DNA of 64,000 nucleotides from Alteromonas ponticola (lineage in GTDB: Bacteria > Pseudomonadota > Gammaproteobacteria > Enterobacterales > Alteromonadaceae): assembly GCF_012911815.1 (NCBI RefSeq), contig NZ_JAATNW010000001.1, forward strand, positions 372,001 through 436,000, in the 5' to 3' direction. The first letter of the stretch is position 1. Every line of letters starts with the position of its first letter. This document shows, in pieces, positions 26,761 to 37,842 of this stretch. The notes under the pieces were generated by a model. That model was not told where the DNA came from, did not search any database, and saw only the letters and a list, made by a program, of their open reading frames with translations. The translations under genes were made by a program, and so were the position numbers.

Positions 26761-28773
26761 ATGATTAAAAAAATTCTTATTGCAAACCGCGGAGAAATTG
26801 CCTGTCGGGTAATTAAAACCGCGCGCAGAATGGGCATTGCTACCGTTGCAGTGTATTCAGATGCTGACGCAAACGCACTGCATGTGCACAAGGCTGATGA
26901 GTCCATTCATATTGGAGCCGCGCCCTCCAAAGAAAGCTATCTGGTCGCGGACCGCATTATTGAAGCCGCTAAAAAACTGAATGTGGATGCCATCCACCCA
27001 GGTTACGGTTTTTTGTCTGAAAACGCGGCCTTTGCGGAAAAATGTAAGCAAAACAATATTATTTTCATTGGCCCCCCTACCTCAGCTATTGAAGCCATGG
27101 GCTCGAAGTCCGCGGCTAAGCATATTATGGAGAAGGCAGGCGTACCCTTGGTGCCCGGCTATCACGGTGATGATCAAAGTGAAAGTCTGCTGAAAAAATC
27201 CGCTGACGACATGGGCTATCCGGTCCTGTTAAAAGCCGCAGCAGGCGGCGGTGGTAAAGGGATGCGTCTGGTTAATGCGGAACAGGAATTTAAAGAAGCG
27301 CTGGCTGCCGCCAAGCGTGAAGCCAGCGCCAGTTTTGGTGACGATACCATGCTGGTAGAGAAGTACCTGACCCAGCCCCGCCATGTGGAAATTCAAGTCT
27401 TCTGTGATCAACACGGCAACGGTGTTTACCTGTTTGAACGGGATTGCTCGGTACAGCGACGACACCAGAAAGTGATTGAAGAGGCCCCGGCGCCTGGACT
27501 GGCGCCAGACATTCGCCAGCAAATGGGTGAAGCTGCGCTTAAGGCCGCCCAGGCGATTGATTATGTTGGCGCAGGCACGGTGGAGTTTCTGTACGACAAA
27601 GACGGCAGTTTCTATTTCATGGAAATGAATACCCGTCTACAGGTAGAACATCCGGTTACCGAATTCATCACCGGCGAGGATTTGGTTGAGTGGCAGATAA
27701 ACGTGGCGCAAGGTCAACCCCTACCGAAAAAGCAAAACGAATTATCCATGCACGGACACGCGTTTGAAGCGCGTATCTACGCCGAAGATCCAGAGAATGA
27801 TTTTCTGCCTTCAACAGGCCGTTTGTCATTGTTACAGCCTCCTCAGGAGGACAGACACGTCAGAGTAGACACCGGCGTTTTGGAAGGCGATGAAGTTTCC
27901 GTTTATTACGACCCCATGATCGCAAAGCTGGTGGTATGGGACGAGGACCGTGATAAAGCGCTGCAACGTCTGCTTAAAGCGTTGCGGGAATATTATATCG
28001 ATGGCGTCGCCACCAACATCGAATTTCTATACAACGTGGCTGCCAGTAAGCCATTTCGCGAGCAGGATCTGGTCACCACCTTCATCGAAAAAAACAAGCA
28101 GATTTTATTCGCTGATGATGTGAGCGCAAATGTGGAAAAGCTGCCGATGATGGCGGCGTTGATGTTACTTTCAGAACAGCAGCAAACACTGAAGTCTGAT
28201 GGCGACCCCACTTCGCCGTGGTCACTCCCTACTTCATGGCGCGCCAACGAATTGCATCAACAAACGCTTAAGTTACATTATGCAGGTAACGATTTTGAAC
28301 TGAATGTCAGCGTGTTAAATGACAGACAGGCCGGGCTTACCACCAATACCTGGACGGTAAGTTATCGGTCAAACCAGTGGGTGATTTCCGGTGAACTGTC
28401 TGAACACAGCCTGATGGTTAATTTAGACGGACATCGCCAGCGCTTTACCTGGTCTCAACGGGATAACCAATTTGTCTTGTTTGCCGCGGACGAGGCGTAT
28501 CACTTTACCCATCAGACACCTGACCTGGGTGTTGAAGATGACGCCGCCAGCGGTCAGGGTTTCAACGCACCAATGAACGGCACTGTCGTAGAATTAACTG
28601 TAGAAGCCGGACAAATCGTCGAGAAAGGGGCCACTCTGATGGTCATGGAAGCGATGAAAATGGAACATAGCATCAAAGCGCCAGCGAAAGGCAAGGTGAC
28701 ATCATTTTTCTATCAGGCCGGTGAGCTGGTTGACGGTGGTGCCCCATTGCTGGAGTTTGAACAGGATGAATAA
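26761..28773 (+). CDS. liuD: Methylcrotonyl-CoA carboxylase, biotin-carboxylase/BCCP (alpha) subunit
   Basis: The ATG at 26761, four bases after liuC, gives 670 residues. The biotin carboxylase domain (1-450) starts [15 protein letters not shown], with the ATP-grasp glycine loop GGGGKGMR and the [14 protein letters not shown] motif. A BT-like beta domain follows and the C-terminal biotinyl domain carries VMEAMKMEH, so Lys633 is the biotinylation site. It carboxylates biotin using ATP and bicarbonate. A ribosome site (AGGAGAG) is inside the liuC end. Confidence 0.96.
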   Translation: MIKKILIANRGEIACRVIKTARRMGIATVAVYSDADANALHVHKADESIHIGAAPSKESYLVADRIIEAAKKLNVDAIHPGYGFLSENAAFAEKCKQNNIIFIGPPTSAIEAMGSKSAAKHIMEKAGVPLVPGYHGDDQSESLLKKSADDMGYPVLLKAAAGGGGKGMRLVNAEQEFKEALAAAKREASASFGDDTMLVEKYLTQPRHVEIQVFCDQHGNGVYLFERDCSVQRRHQKVIEEAPAPGLAPDIRQQMGEAALKAAQAIDYVGAGTVEFLYDKDGSFYFMEMNTRLQVEHPVTEFITGEDLVEWQINVAQGQPLPKKQNELSMHGHAFEARIYAEDPENDFLPSTGRLSLLQPPQEDRHVRVDTGVLEGDEVSVYYDPMIAKLVVWDEDRDKALQRLLKALREYYIDGVATNIEFLYNVAASKPFREQDLVTTFIEKNKQILFADDVSANVEKLPMMAALMLLSEQQQTLKSDGDPTSPWSLPTSWRANELHQQTLKLHYAGNDFELNVSVLNDRQAGLTTNTWTVSYRSNQWVISGELSEHSLMVNLDGHRQRFTWSQRDNQFVLFAADEAYHFTHQTPDLGVEDDAASGQGFNAPMNGTVVELTVEAGQIVEKGATLMVMEAMKMEHSIKAPAKGKVTSFFYQAGELVDGGAPLLEFEQDE

Positions 28774-29668
28774 GGCACACTACCCTGCTCAGGTCAGCAT
28801 CGTTGAGGTTGGCCCCAGAGATGGACTGCAAAACGAAAAAGCCAGGGTTTCGACGCTGAATAAAGTCGAGTTGGTGCATAACCTGGCTAATGCAGGGCTG
28901 AAGCGAATAGAAACGGGTAGTTTTGTGTCGCCCAAATGGGTGCCGCAAATGGCCGATTCGGCTGACGTGTTTGCGCGTATTAAACGCAATAGTGCAATAA
29001 CCTATTCAGCGTTAACGCCTAATATGAAAGGGTTCGAAGCCGCCATGGAAGCAGGTGCCGATGAAGTGGCCGTGTTTGGCGCTGCGTCAGAGAGCTTTTC
29101 GCAACGCAATATTAACTGCTCAATTGAAGAAAGCCTCACGCGCTTTGAGCCGGTAGTTGAAGCGGCCCACAAAGCGGGCGTAAAAGTACGCGGTTATGTG
29201 TCCTGCGTGCTGGGCTGTCCATACGAAGGCGCCATTGAGCCAAAGGCCGTGGCCGAAGTCAGTCAACAATTGCTGGATATGGGTTGTTACGAAATCTCAC
29301 TGGGTGACACCATTGGTACTGGCACCCCGATTAAAACCGCGATGATGCTGGAAGCTGTGTTGAAACGGGTTCCTGTAAACCAGGTGGCAGCTCATTTTCA
29401 TGATACCTATGGCCAGGCTCTTGCTAACCTGACCATTGCCTTGCAACATGGCGTTGCCACCATTGACAGCGCGGTTGCTGGCTTAGGCGGTTGCCCCTAC
29501 GCAAAAGGCGCAAGTGGTAACGTGGCGACAGAAGATGTGGTTTATATGCTGGATGGTATGGGCATCAAAACCGGCATTGACTTACCTAAGTTGGTACATG
29601 CAGCGCGCATGATCAGTCAGGTTATTCAACGTCCTGCCTCGTCTAAGGTTGCCAATGCACTAGGCTGA
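28766..29668 (+). CDS. liuE: Hydroxymethylglutaryl-CoA lyase
   Basis: The ATG at 28766 overlaps the end of liuD by eight bases, which suggests translational coupling, and gives 300 residues. The TIM-barrel lyase motifs are clear: [12 protein letters not shown] at the N terminus with the catalytic Arg/Asp, AHFHDTYG for metal-binding His residues, and the signature [19 protein letters not shown] with its active-site Cys. It splits HMG-CoA into acetyl-CoA and acetoacetate, the last step encoded in this operon. Confidence 0.96.
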   Translation: MNKAHYPAQVSIVEVGPRDGLQNEKARVSTLNKVELVHNLANAGLKRIETGSFVSPKWVPQMADSADVFARIKRNSAITYSALTPNMKGFEAAMEAGADEVAVFGAASESFSQRNINCSIEESLTRFEPVVEAAHKAGVKVRGYVSCVLGCPYEGAIEPKAVAEVSQQLLDMGCYEISLGDTIGTGTPIKTAMMLEAVLKRVPVNQVAAHFHDTYGQALANLTIALQHGVATIDSAVAGLGGCPYAKGASGNVATEDVVYMLDGMGIKTGIDLPKLVHAARMISQVIQRPASSKVANALG

Positions 29669-29688
29669 GCCGCAAAACAACAAACAAA

Positions 29689-29714
29689 AAAATAGCGCCA
29701 CTTGGCGCTATTTT
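29689..29714. terminator. Bidirectional terminator between liuE and the SRPBCC gene
   Basis: AAAATAGCGCC pairs with GGCGCTATTTT around ACTT, with A/T runs on both sides. It sits between two converging genes and can serve both. Confidence 0.88.
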
Positions 29715-29729
29715 CATTTACCGTTGTAA

Positions 29730-30266
29730 TCAGCTTTGGTTCTCTGACACCGTTTTTAAATTTTCCAGACCTTTTTCAAAATCAGGCCCGAGCATGTCGT
29801 CCATCATCAGCACGAAATAACGTTCGACCGGGTTATTTCCCACTTTACCTTTATCAATCCAGGTCACGCGGGTGCCTTCCTCGCCGATGGGCTCCAGCTC
29901 AAACAAACCGGTAGAGCCCATATCGAATTCAGGAAAATACAGGCTGTAAACTACTTTTTTATTGTGCTCCAGCTCAGTAATTTCCATCTGGCCACTGCCC
30001 TCACTTTCACTCACCCACTCAGAACGCATGCCAATAGCACGATCAGGCCCTTCATAGGTAACTTCCATGGCAGGATCGCGCTTAAACCATACCCCCCATT
30101 TCGGCCACGCCTTTAAATCGACTACCTGCGAATAAATGGTTTGCGGTGGCGCATTGATAACGATAGTGCGCTTTACCTCATACTCTTTTGGCAAAGTAAA
30201 ACCTACCACAACCGCAATCACAAACAGTGCAATGATGGCAATCAAAACTTTCTTTAACGCTGACAT
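29730..30266 (-). CDS. Membrane-anchored SRPBCC (START-like) protein
   Basis: The ATG at 30264-30266 follows GGAGAGAG at good spacing, giving 178 residues. Residues 3-25 form one transmembrane helix. The rest matches the polyketide-cyclase/SRPBCC fold (KRTIVINAPPQTIYSQVVDLKAWPKWGVW, then TRVTWIDKGKV), a helix-grip fold that binds hydrophobic ligands. The domain should face the periplasm with an N-in anchor. The ligand is unknown and neighbours give no hint. Confidence 0.82.
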   Translation of the reverse strand: MSALKKVLIAIIALFVIAVVVGFTLPKEYEVKRTIVINAPPQTIYSQVVDLKAWPKWGVWFKRDPAMEVTYEGPDRAIGMRSEWVSESEGSGQMEITELEHNKKVVYSLYFPEFDMGSTGLFELEPIGEEGTRVTWIDKGKVGNNPVERYFVLMMDDMLGPDFEKGLENLKTVSENQS

Positions 30267-30499
30267 GACTCTCTCCATGTATAAGTTAACCCTACAACCT
30301 TATAACAACTCATTAACATTTGTCAGCAAAAAGCATCAACCCCGTAATAAAAAAAACCGAATCACTCGTTTACGAATCCTATCTTTTTGCTGCGAAAGGA
30401 CTTTACTGGCTAATTTTAAGTTAGTGTGTAAGATAATTAAATAACAAGTGTTAAGTCTCGACACAGAAGTAACGTGTCATTTACAAGGAGCGCCGCCCC

Positions 30500-31777
30500 A
30501 TGGTAGACAAAAGTTCACGTTATATCAGCAACTTAACTCGCGACACATACGCACTGATATTGGCAGGCGGCAAGGGTTCGCGACTGCATGAGCTTACTAA
30601 CTGGCGCGCCAAACCGGCACTGTACTTTGGTGGAAAATTTCGCATCATCGATTTTCCTTTATCAAATTGTGTTAATTCAGGTATCCGTCGGATTGGTGTG
30701 GTCACCCAATACAAATCCCATTCGCTTATTCGCCATTTAGTCCGTGGCTGGGGACACTTCAAAAAAGAGCTGGGCGAATCAGTGGAAATTTTACCCGCCT
30801 CTCAACGGTTTTCAGAAAGCTGGTATGAAGGAACCGCTGATGCGGTTTTCCAGAATATTGATATCATACGCGATGAGCTCCCCAAGTATGTCATGGTATT
30901 ATCGGGAGACCACATTTATCGCATGGATTACGGCCATATGCTGGCCCATCACGTTGAAAACAATGCCAAAATGACGGTTTCCTGTATGGCTGTGCCCATC
31001 CAGGAGGCGGCAGGTGCGTTTGGCGTTATGTCGGTGGACGAGAACTATCGTATTCATGGTTTTCAGGAAAAACCTGCCAACCCTACTCCATTGCCTAATG
31101 ATCCAGACCGTTGTCTGGCTTCAATGGGTAATTACGTATTTGACACTGAGTTTTTATTTGACCAACTGTTGCGTGATGCACAAAATTCAGGCTCAGAACG
31201 CGACTTTGGCAAGGACATCATTCCTGCAATTATTAAAGATCACAAGGTGTTTGCATATCCATTTGAAAAATCAGCCGGTGGCGACGTGTACTGGCGGGAT
31301 GTAGGTACCATCGACTCGTTTTGGGAAGCCAACATGGAAATGGTGGCGCCGGTTCCGCAACTTAATCTGTACGACCGAAAATGGCCAATCTGGACGTATC
31401 AGGAACAATTACCCCCGGCAAAATTTGTCTGGGAAGATCAGGATCGGCGGGGAGAAGCTATCAACTCTGTGGTCTCCGGAGGCTGTATTATTTCAGGCTC
31501 GACCTTAAGAAGAAGCCTGGTGTTTTCTAACGTGCGTGTGCATTCCTATGGCTTGATTGAAGAGGCGGTGATACTGCCTGACGTAGAAATTATGCGACAC
31601 TGTAAGTTGAAGAAAGTGGTTATTGATCGCGGCTGTGTTGTGCCAGAGGGAACGGTAATTGGCTATAACCACGAGGACGACCGTGCAAGGGGGTTCAGAG
31701 TATCAGACAAAGGTGTGGTGCTGGTTACCCGTGAAATGCTGGGGCAACCCGTTGGCGGTCTTAACCCTGACCAATAG
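30500..31777 (+). CDS. glgC: Glucose-1-phosphate adenylyltransferase (ADP-glucose pyrophosphorylase)
   Basis: The 425-residue protein has the length of E. coli GlgC (431). It shows [22 protein letters not shown] at residues 16-38 (nucleotide-binding and catalytic Lys/Arg), the [18 protein letters not shown] segment, a GDHIYRMDY metal site, and a left-handed beta-helix C terminus ([29 protein letters not shown]). It makes ADP-glucose for glycogen. A GGAGCG site precedes the ATG. No glgA, glgB or glgP lies beside it. Its end overlaps the converging hydrolase gene by 17 bases. Confidence 0.96.
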   Translation: MVDKSSRYISNLTRDTYALILAGGKGSRLHELTNWRAKPALYFGGKFRIIDFPLSNCVNSGIRRIGVVTQYKSHSLIRHLVRGWGHFKKELGESVEILPASQRFSESWYEGTADAVFQNIDIIRDELPKYVMVLSGDHIYRMDYGHMLAHHVENNAKMTVSCMAVPIQEAAGAFGVMSVDENYRIHGFQEKPANPTPLPNDPDRCLASMGNYVFDTEFLFDQLLRDAQNSGSERDFGKDIIPAIIKDHKVFAYPFEKSAGGDVYWRDVGTIDSFWEANMEMVAPVPQLNLYDRKWPIWTYQEQLPPAKFVWEDQDRRGEAINSVVSGGCIISGSTLRRSLVFSNVRVHSYGLIEEAVILPDVEIMRHCKLKKVVIDRGCVVPEGTVIGYNHEDDRARGFRVSDKGVVLVTREMLGQPVGGLNPDQ

Positions 31778-32591
31778 CACCATACCGCCAGCGATTTAGT
31801 GTGTCCTCGATAAGTTTGGCTGTTTGCTCTGGGTACTCAAGGGGAAACATGTGTCCACCAGGCGCAACTACGTGCGCTAACTGATTTTGTTTGATGAACA
31901 GATCGCGCATTGCAGGCATGCACACGGTCGATGATTCGCCAGTAACCAATAGCGCCGGACACGCCAGCTTACCAGCAAAACGATCTAGATTGTCAGCTAC
32001 ATTGCGAAAGATTGCCGCTTCGATATCATGGCGAAAAGTAAGTTGTGTACAGTGTTGCGAAGTTTGCGTAGCACTGCTGACGTAGTCTTCAATACATCGC
32101 TTATCCATGTTCACAAACAGCGCTTTATTTGAAAAATAGTCAACTATATCGGTGGTAGATGACCATTGAGTGTTGCGGGTTTTCGCTAATCCCGCTGGAG
32201 TGATTTTGTCAATTAAGGGGGTTTTCTTTAGCAGTTTTATTAAATAACTGCGCCATCCGGTCACTAACGGAGGATCTAACATCATCAACCCTGCCACCTT
32301 CTGTGGCATTTGACATGCTGCCATATACGAAATTACTGCCCCAAACGAATGTCCAACCAGGTACACTCTCTCGTTCGCCGCACTGTGCATACCAATATGC
32401 TCAATCAGTTCCTGCACTATATAGGGCCAGTTATTGCTCACTGGTAAATGCGGCTCATGTCCAAATTTTTCTTTTCCCGAAATTTGGAAATGCGGTGGTA
32501 GCGCATTGATAAGCGTGCGATAACTGCCAAGTGGAAAACCATTGGCATGGACAAATTGGATCGAAACTGTATTTTCATTCTGATTCATCAT
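31761..32591 (-). CDS. Alpha/beta-hydrolase, substrate unknown
   Basis: The 276-residue protein has the nucleophile elbow VGHSFGA (Ser82), an oxyanion region VHANGFP, and [12 protein letters not shown] near the C terminus for the catalytic His. The acidic residue may be in TGESS. An alternative start one codon downstream is equally likely. The family covers lipases, esterases and thioesterases. It converges on glgC and is divergent from the thioesterase gene by 87 bases, so both may act on acyl esters, but this is guesswork. Confidence 0.82.
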   Translation of the reverse strand: MMNQNENTVSIQFVHANGFPLGSYRTLINALPPHFQISGKEKFGHEPHLPVSNNWPYIVQELIEHIGMHSAANERVYLVGHSFGAVISYMAACQMPQKVAGLMMLDPPLVTGWRSYLIKLLKKTPLIDKITPAGLAKTRNTQWSSTTDIVDYFSNKALFVNMDKRCIEDYVSSATQTSQHCTQLTFRHDIEAAIFRNVADNLDRFAGKLACPALLVTGESSTVCMPAMRDLFIKQNQLAHVVAPGGHMFPLEYPEQTAKLIEDTLNRWRYGAIGQG

Positions 32592-32678
32592 GGTGCTTAA
32601 TTTCCGTCGTTCTGCTATTGGCGCACACCGGTTATTTCGTTATGATGCACCTTAACCCAACTCATCTGACCAGATCAA

Positions 32679-33497
32679 ATGTTTGTAGACGACTTACTTG
32701 CTTTACCTCAACCCTCAACAATTTCTGACACTACTGTGGAATTTAATGAGCTCATGATCCCCAAAGACTGGGCTCAGGGACGCACTGCGTTTGGCGGTAT
32801 TTCAGCTGCCCTGGTTTACTCGGCCATTGAGCAAGTAGTAAATGACGACCACAGGCTGTTACGCTCTTTCACCACTAACTTTATTGGGCCATTAGCATTA
32901 GATACTGAATTTTCTTTAAAGGTTACAAAGTTGCGCTCGGGTAAGAGCGTGTCTCAATATACGGGTGAAATTATTCAGCAAGGCAATGTCAGTGTCTTTT
33001 CACAAGCATGCTTTGGCCTGGCGCGGCAATCAAAAATAGCGGTAGAAAATACGCAGCAACATGCCATGTCCGCCCCGGCGAAGGGCAAGTACATTCCCCA
33101 GATCCCTAAAATTACGCCCAAATTTCTGCAGCACTTTGACCTGTCAATTGACCAGGGAGGCATTCCTTTCACCGGCAAGAAGACAGCCCAATACCATGGA
33201 TTTATGCGCTTTAAAAAACCACCACAACAAATACGCGATGCCCATGTAATTGCCCTGATTGATGCGTGGCCACCGACCCTGTTGCAAATGTTGCGATGGC
33301 CTGCTCCAGCCAGCACCGTCAGTTGGAATGTAGAATTTATTCATCCACATCGCGAAATCAGTGGCGAAGACTGGTTTGCCTATCAGGCGCACACGCGACA
33401 GGCCGCAGACGGCTACGGCCACGTTGAAGCGACAATCTGGGATAAATACAATCAGGTAGTAGCGTTAAGTCGGCAGACGGTGGCTGTATTTGATTAA
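32679..33497 (+). CDS. TesB-like acyl-CoA thioesterase (double hotdog)
   Basis: The 272-residue protein has two hotdog repeats. The first shows RTAFGGISAALVYSAIEQ and SFTTNFIGPLALDTEFSLKVTKLRSGKSVSQY, and the second DAWPPTLLQMLRWPAPASTVSWNVEFIHPH. Both are typical of the thioesterase/TesB-like family that hydrolyses medium or long acyl-CoA. Its stop codon overlaps that of the converging HDOD gene by four bases. Substrate range is not visible. Confidence 0.85.
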   Translation: MFVDDLLALPQPSTISDTTVEFNELMIPKDWAQGRTAFGGISAALVYSAIEQVVNDDHRLLRSFTTNFIGPLALDTEFSLKVTKLRSGKSVSQYTGEIIQQGNVSVFSQACFGLARQSKIAVENTQQHAMSAPAKGKYIPQIPKITPKFLQHFDLSIDQGGIPFTGKKTAQYHGFMRFKKPPQQIRDAHVIALIDAWPPTLLQMLRWPAPASTVSWNVEFIHPHREISGEDWFAYQAHTRQAADGYGHVEATIWDKYNQVVALSRQTVAVFD

Positions 33498-34339
33498 TAC
33501 AGCATAAATGCGCTGGGATTAAATAGCGAAATAACGCTCAGACATTGCAAGTTAGTGATATCCAGCGCATCTTCCAAATCATCCATTTCAAGTGCGAGCG
33601 ACTCATGCAGATGAGGTTCGAGATTACTGTAGCTTGGATAGATTTCAGGATTCACATTATCCAGAGCCAGCACATAACTCAATTGCAATATTCGCTCATC
33701 TTCTACCGTCTTCTCGCTTACCGCTTGATGGATACGGTTTATCGGCCGGTAAATGCCTTCCGGTATGCCCCATTGTTTAACCAGCTCGGCTGACAATTCA
33801 GCATAAGTAAAGCCGAGAATAGCATGCTGCAATTCAGCCGGACTCACCCGCTCATTAAACGCCAGACAGCGTTCGGCTTGCTTTGGCTGCGATTGTGATA
33901 TCACCAGCTCACCAATGTCGTGCAGCAGCCCTGCAACAAACAAGCGTTCGGGCTCTTTAATTCCCCGTTGCTCGGCAATAAACTTGGCTAACAGACCACA
34001 TGAGACACTCTGTTCCCAGAACTTATCTAAATCAATAACCGATCCATCAACTTCACTGAACGCATGGCTCACGCCATATGCCAACGCAAGATCGTACGCT
34101 GCACGGGTACCAATTACCTGCAGTGCTTTTCCGATGGTTTCTATTTTATTGGGAAAACGATAAAGTGCACTGTTCGATACTTTAAGAATTTGCGATGCCA
34201 GCGCAGGATCGAACGAGATGATGTCGGCTATATCGTCAATTGACGCTGAATGGTCGTCGAGACATTCTTTTAAACGGGTGACCGCGTCTGGCAATACATA
34301 AATTTCTTTAGCATTTGCGGCAATATCTTGTACGCTCAT
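33494..34339 (-). CDS. HDOD-domain signalling protein
   Basis: The 281-residue protein is almost entirely an HDOD domain (residues 10-215), with YVLPDAVTRLKECL, IISFDPALASQILKVSNSA and FVAGLLHDIGELV. HDOD domains are HD-related but usually lack phosphodiesterase residues, and act as scaffolds in stress, motility and biofilm signalling. No second domain is seen. The role here is unknown. Confidence 0.88.
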   Translation of the reverse strand: MSVQDIAANAKEIYVLPDAVTRLKECLDDHSASIDDIADIISFDPALASQILKVSNSALYRFPNKIETIGKALQVIGTRAAYDLALAYGVSHAFSEVDGSVIDLDKFWEQSVSCGLLAKFIAEQRGIKEPERLFVAGLLHDIGELVISQSQPKQAERCLAFNERVSPAELQHAILGFTYAELSAELVKQWGIPEGIYRPINRIHQAVSEKTVEDERILQLSYVLALDNVNPEIYPSYSNLEPHLHESLALEMDDLEDALDITNLQCLSVISLFNPSAFMLY

Positions 34340-34491
34340 TGACTAGCAACTCCGAAAGCAACCCTACTTCGAAAAGGGCCATATGCTCCAGCTCCTTTGA
34401 TGATTGCGATTATCCTGAATACTACGTATAGGCTATATAACCAATCAGTTGCAACTATTTTACTGATTTTTTGAAAATAATCTTCACTAAT

Positions 34492-35532
34492 TCAACTTTC
34501 AGCGCTATCTTTTTTCAGCTCTTGCATTAGTTTTTTTAATAAAGAGGACGCGTTCACTCCCTCATATTTACCCTGCTCAGCGGTCATTTCTTCGATTTTT
34601 TTAATTTCGTTTACCAAAAATGAATTAACCGGACATGCAACACCACACGTTTTTCCGGCCGTCACGACCGCACCATTAAGGTACGCAATTTCTGTTTGCT
34701 TGTGCGCTTGTAAATCCCACCACATCGAAGTTCTTACATCGTCATCAATGGCCAGCATTTGTTTGGCAATCCGCTTAAACAACCAATCAGGCGTGCAAAG
34801 CAGCAAAGGCAGATAACGACCATGAATCTTGGCAACTTTTGGTAGCTTGATGTCCATCGCATTAATCACATCAAGAAATTCCCGCATCGCTAAGGCAATG
34901 ATGCGACGAAAATCTCGTTGTTCTAACATGGCTTTCACCGGAATATCAGCCAGCGCGTTAACGCTATTGCCCAAATTGAGCTGTAACTTGGCCCACTGCA
35001 GTGCATTAATATCAGGGGTGGTGGCAATCTGCATCAATGGCTGGCTCGCTGCCAGTAGATCACGTTCAAGTTCAGCAACATCAGCAGGCATCGCTTCAAT
35101 AGTGAGCATTCCTTCTGATCCCCGGTGCAGCTGATTGGGTGATTTCAGTACTACATTGAACGGCACCATAGCGCGCAGCACCCGGTTTTGTGAAAAATGC
35201 TTCTGTACAAGTTGATGTGTTCCGACGCCGTTTTGACAACAGATAATTACCGTTTGCGCATGTACCAGTAGTTCAAGGTCACGAATCGCCGGAATGATTC
35301 CGGTGCATTTGGTGGTGAGCCAGATAACATCCGCTTTTTGGCCTGACGCCAGCAAAGGGTCAGCGTGTTTCACCTGTTGTAGATTGCCCGCATAATCAGA
35401 CAATATCATTGTGTCGCGTAAGCGCGAACACCAGGGGTCGCGGGCGACAAATTTGACTTTCATATTATTGCTGGCCAGAACACCGCCTACAAAACAACCA
35501 ATTAGTCCGGCGCCAAAAATGACATGTAACAC
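34492..35532 (-). CDS. 2-dehydropantoate 2-reductase family protein (PanE/ApbA-like)
   Basis: The GTG at 35530-35532 follows AGGAG and starts directly at the Rossmann motif (MLHVIFGAGLIGCFVGG), so it is preferred to an upstream start that adds 39 residues and overlaps the divergent gene. The protein has 346 residues. The middle shows WAKLQLNLGNSVNAL, with the Lys and Asn of the KPR active site. It would reduce ketopantoate with NADPH for coenzyme A synthesis, but several ApbA-like paralogues have other substrates and this one is longer than E. coli PanE (303). Confidence 0.85.
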   Translation of the reverse strand: MLHVIFGAGLIGCFVGGVLASNNMKVKFVARDPWCSRLRDTMILSDYAGNLQQVKHADPLLASGQKADVIWLTTKCTGIIPAIRDLELLVHAQTVIICCQNGVGTHQLVQKHFSQNRVLRAMVPFNVVLKSPNQLHRGSEGMLTIEAMPADVAELERDLLAASQPLMQIATTPDINALQWAKLQLNLGNSVNALADIPVKAMLEQRDFRRIIALAMREFLDVINAMDIKLPKVAKIHGRYLPLLLCTPDWLFKRIAKQMLAIDDDVRTSMWWDLQAHKQTEIAYLNGAVVTAGKTCGVACPVNSFLVNEIKKIEEMTAEQGKYEGVNASSLLKKLMQELKKDSAES

Positions 35533-35597
35533 ACTGCTACTCCTTCGCAATTCTTTGATACAATTCTGTCCTAAATAGTGGTAATGCGGAAGAGTGC

Positions 35598-36836
35598 ATG
35601 AACAAGCGCGTGTTAATAATCGGATTTGTCTGGCCTGAACCCAATTCATCAGCGGCTGGCCAGAACATGATGGGCATCATTCATGCACTTAAACAAGCGG
35701 ATTGGGAGGTGCATTTCGCCAGCGCCGCCACTGACAGTTACCACAAAGCCGATATCAGCGCATTAGGTATCCACTGCGAGTCCATTACGCTTAATGACAG
35801 CAGTTTTGATAATTATATTGCACGCCTTACCCCGTCCGTAGTGATTTTCGACCGCTTTATGACAGAAGAACAATTTTCCTGGCGGGTTAAACGCACATGC
35901 GCTGAAGCGGTCCGTATTATCAATACCGAAGATTTACACAGTCTTAGACATACTCGCCATGAAGCGGTAAAGCGCAGTCACCCAACACCCTATGTAAGTG
36001 ATATTGAAAATGAGATCACGCAACGCGAAATTGCAGCAATACTTCGCAGCGATTTAACGTTGATTATTTCGGAGCATGAACTGACCATGCTGACGGAGAA
36101 ATTTCACATACCACACCAGCAACTGTTGCACTTGCCGCTACTTGAAACGGCTTTTCATTGTGAAAACCCCACCTTTGCTCATCGAAAGGATTTTGTCTGG
36201 ATTGGCAACTTCAGACACGCGCCGAATTGGGACGCGACATTGCAGTTAAAGCAACATATCTGGCCAAAAATCCGGCAGAAATTACCTGACGCCAATTTAA
36301 CCGTCTTAGGCGCCTACCCTCCCAAAAAAGCGACCCAACTAGACGACAACAAAAGCGGGTTCCGGGTTAAAGGCTGGGTAGAAGACATTTCCCGGGAATT
36401 GCCCCTGCATCGCGTTATGCTGGCACCACTTCGCTTTGGCGCGGGGATCAAGGGAAAGTTATTGGCCGCTATGCATGCCAATATGCCCAGCGTGACCACA
36501 TCAGTAGGCGCTGAGGGTATTGCTTCAGCAAAGGAGTGGCCCGGGTTTGTCACCGATGACTGGCAGTTATTTGCACACCAGGCCGTTACATTATATGAAA
36601 ACTCAAATTACTGGCATGAACAGCAGGCCAGAATTGCTGAAGTACTAGCCCCAAAGTTTGACACGAAGCACAATAAGGCGCGCCTCGTTACGCGGATAAG
36701 TCAGCTTGCTGAGCAGTTGGATAAACACCGCGCTGCGTTGCCACTGCAGTTTGTCATGTGGCAACAAAGCTTACGCAGCACACAATATATGTCGCAATGG
36801 ATTGAAGAAAAAAATAAGACGAAAAGTCAGGTTTGA
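35598..36836 (+). CDS. Glycosyltransferase, GT4-type (GT-B fold)
   Basis: The 412-residue protein has an N-terminal Rossmann-like half (KRVLIIGFVWPEPNSSAAGQNMMG) and a C-terminal donor half with VWIGNFRHAPNWDA, FRVKGWVEDI and GAGIKGKLLAAMHANMPSVTTSVGAEGI. These are the typical Glyco_trans_1_4 nucleotide-sugar binding residues. The N terminus could bind an acceptor at the cell envelope. It is a single gene with no polysaccharide cluster around it, so donor and acceptor are unknown. It overlaps sufE by ten bases at converging ends. Confidence 0.86.
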   Translation: MNKRVLIIGFVWPEPNSSAAGQNMMGIIHALKQADWEVHFASAATDSYHKADISALGIHCESITLNDSSFDNYIARLTPSVVIFDRFMTEEQFSWRVKRTCAEAVRIINTEDLHSLRHTRHEAVKRSHPTPYVSDIENEITQREIAAILRSDLTLIISEHELTMLTEKFHIPHQQLLHLPLLETAFHCENPTFAHRKDFVWIGNFRHAPNWDATLQLKQHIWPKIRQKLPDANLTVLGAYPPKKATQLDDNKSGFRVKGWVEDISRELPLHRVMLAPLRFGAGIKGKLLAAMHANMPSVTTSVGAEGIASAKEWPGFVTDDWQLFAHQAVTLYENSNYWHEQQARIAEVLAPKFDTKHNKARLVTRISQLAEQLDKHRAALPLQFVMWQQSLRSTQYMSQWIEEKNKTKSQV

Positions 36837-37240
36837 GTGGAGGCCAGTGTTTTTATGCGATCGATAACCTGACGCAAACCATTGCCTCTGGACTGACTTA
36901 AAAACCGTGACAGCGAGAGTTCATCACCGAACGCATCAAAATCAAATGTAGCAACAGCTTCTGGCGATAAATTATTTGTCTGCTCCAAAATGATCGCCAA
37001 CACGCCCCTGATCACTTTACTGGGTGAATAAGCCATGAAGCATCCAGTGGTATCGTCACTTACCCTGTCGAGCCAGACATCACTGTCACAGCCTTTAACC
37101 TGATTTGTTTCCGTTCGCTGCCCCTGCTCAAGCATCGGCAGATGCTTAGAGGCCATTACCAAAGCGCGCATTTTATTGTCCCAGCCTTGCGCGTCCAGCA
37201 AGGTTAACGCAAGCGGCTTTAGCTCACCCGAATGAGTCAT
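36827..37240 (-). CDS. SufE/CsdE-type sulfur acceptor
   Basis: The 137-residue protein matches SufE length (138). The sulfur-accepting Cys is Cys51 in QVKGCDSDVWL, the same position as in E. coli SufE. Conserved RFLSQSRGNGL near the end also fits. It takes persulfide from a cysteine desulfurase (SufS or CsdA) for Fe-S assembly. No desulfurase or suf operon is adjacent, so it could be the CsdE-type. It lies 12 bases downstream of the DUF2750 gene on the same strand. Confidence 0.9.
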   Translation of the reverse strand: MTHSGELKPLALTLLDAQGWDNKMRALVMASKHLPMLEQGQRTETNQVKGCDSDVWLDRVSDDTTGCFMAYSPSKVIRGVLAIILEQTNNLSPEAVATFDFDAFGDELSLSRFLSQSRGNGLRQVIDRIKTLASTQT

Positions 37241-37252
37241 ATCAATACCGGC

Positions 37253-37651
37253 TCAACGACTTTCAGTCAGGCTCAGCTTCAATTCCTCTGCCGTTAACAG
37301 CATTTCTGCTTCGTTTTCGGCGGCAGGGAAAATCGCGATCGCAATATTGTTTTTCTCTAAGCCGGGTAACCAAGTGAGTAAAAAATCATCCAGCGTGATA
37401 ACTTGAGGTGTTGCATCCATTGTTTGCGCACGATGCCAGCACTGTACCAGTTGCGAATGAGGCCAGACAGGTAAACACTGCCCTTCCATAATTTCCATCA
37501 TGACATAGCCATTTTCACCGACCAGAGCCCATACTTCATTAGCCTTGGACACATAAGTTAAAAACAACTCAACGCGTTCCTCAGCCGATAAGCCTGCGGC
37601 CTGTTTAATTATATGTTCAGGTAACGATTCAGAAACTGTATCTGGGAACAC
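37253..37651 (-). CDS. DUF2750-type protein
   Basis: The 132-residue protein shows the DUF2750 pattern: an aromatic/Trp pair around VWALVGENGYVMME, then LPVWPHSQLVQCW and ITLDDFLLTWLPGLEKNNIAIAIFP. Function is unknown in this family; it is small and cytosolic. It is upstream of sufE with 12 bases between, probably one transcript. Confidence 0.75.
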   Translation of the reverse strand: MFPDTVSESLPEHIIKQAAGLSAEERVELFLTYVSKANEVWALVGENGYVMMEIMEGQCLPVWPHSQLVQCWHRAQTMDATPQVITLDDFLLTWLPGLEKNNIAIAIFPAAENEAEMLLTAEELKLSLTESR

Positions 37652-37842
37652 TTTATCACTCCGCTTTAAAAAACGGTCAGATTATAATTTTATACGCGAT
37701 GAATAACCACCCAAATCCCATTATTTCCTTGTAGGGACCCTATTTGAATTCGGGGACTGTTTCAGGCTAAATTAAGGTTGTAATTTTGTTTCATTTGAAA
37801 GCATGGTAATCTCTTTCAAGTATTTGAAGTAGCCCATAGTTG

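Noticed and set aside
37652..37842. AT-rich spacer before the unknown pair, checked for mobile-element ends
   Set aside because: No inverted repeats, target duplication or transposase remnant seen.
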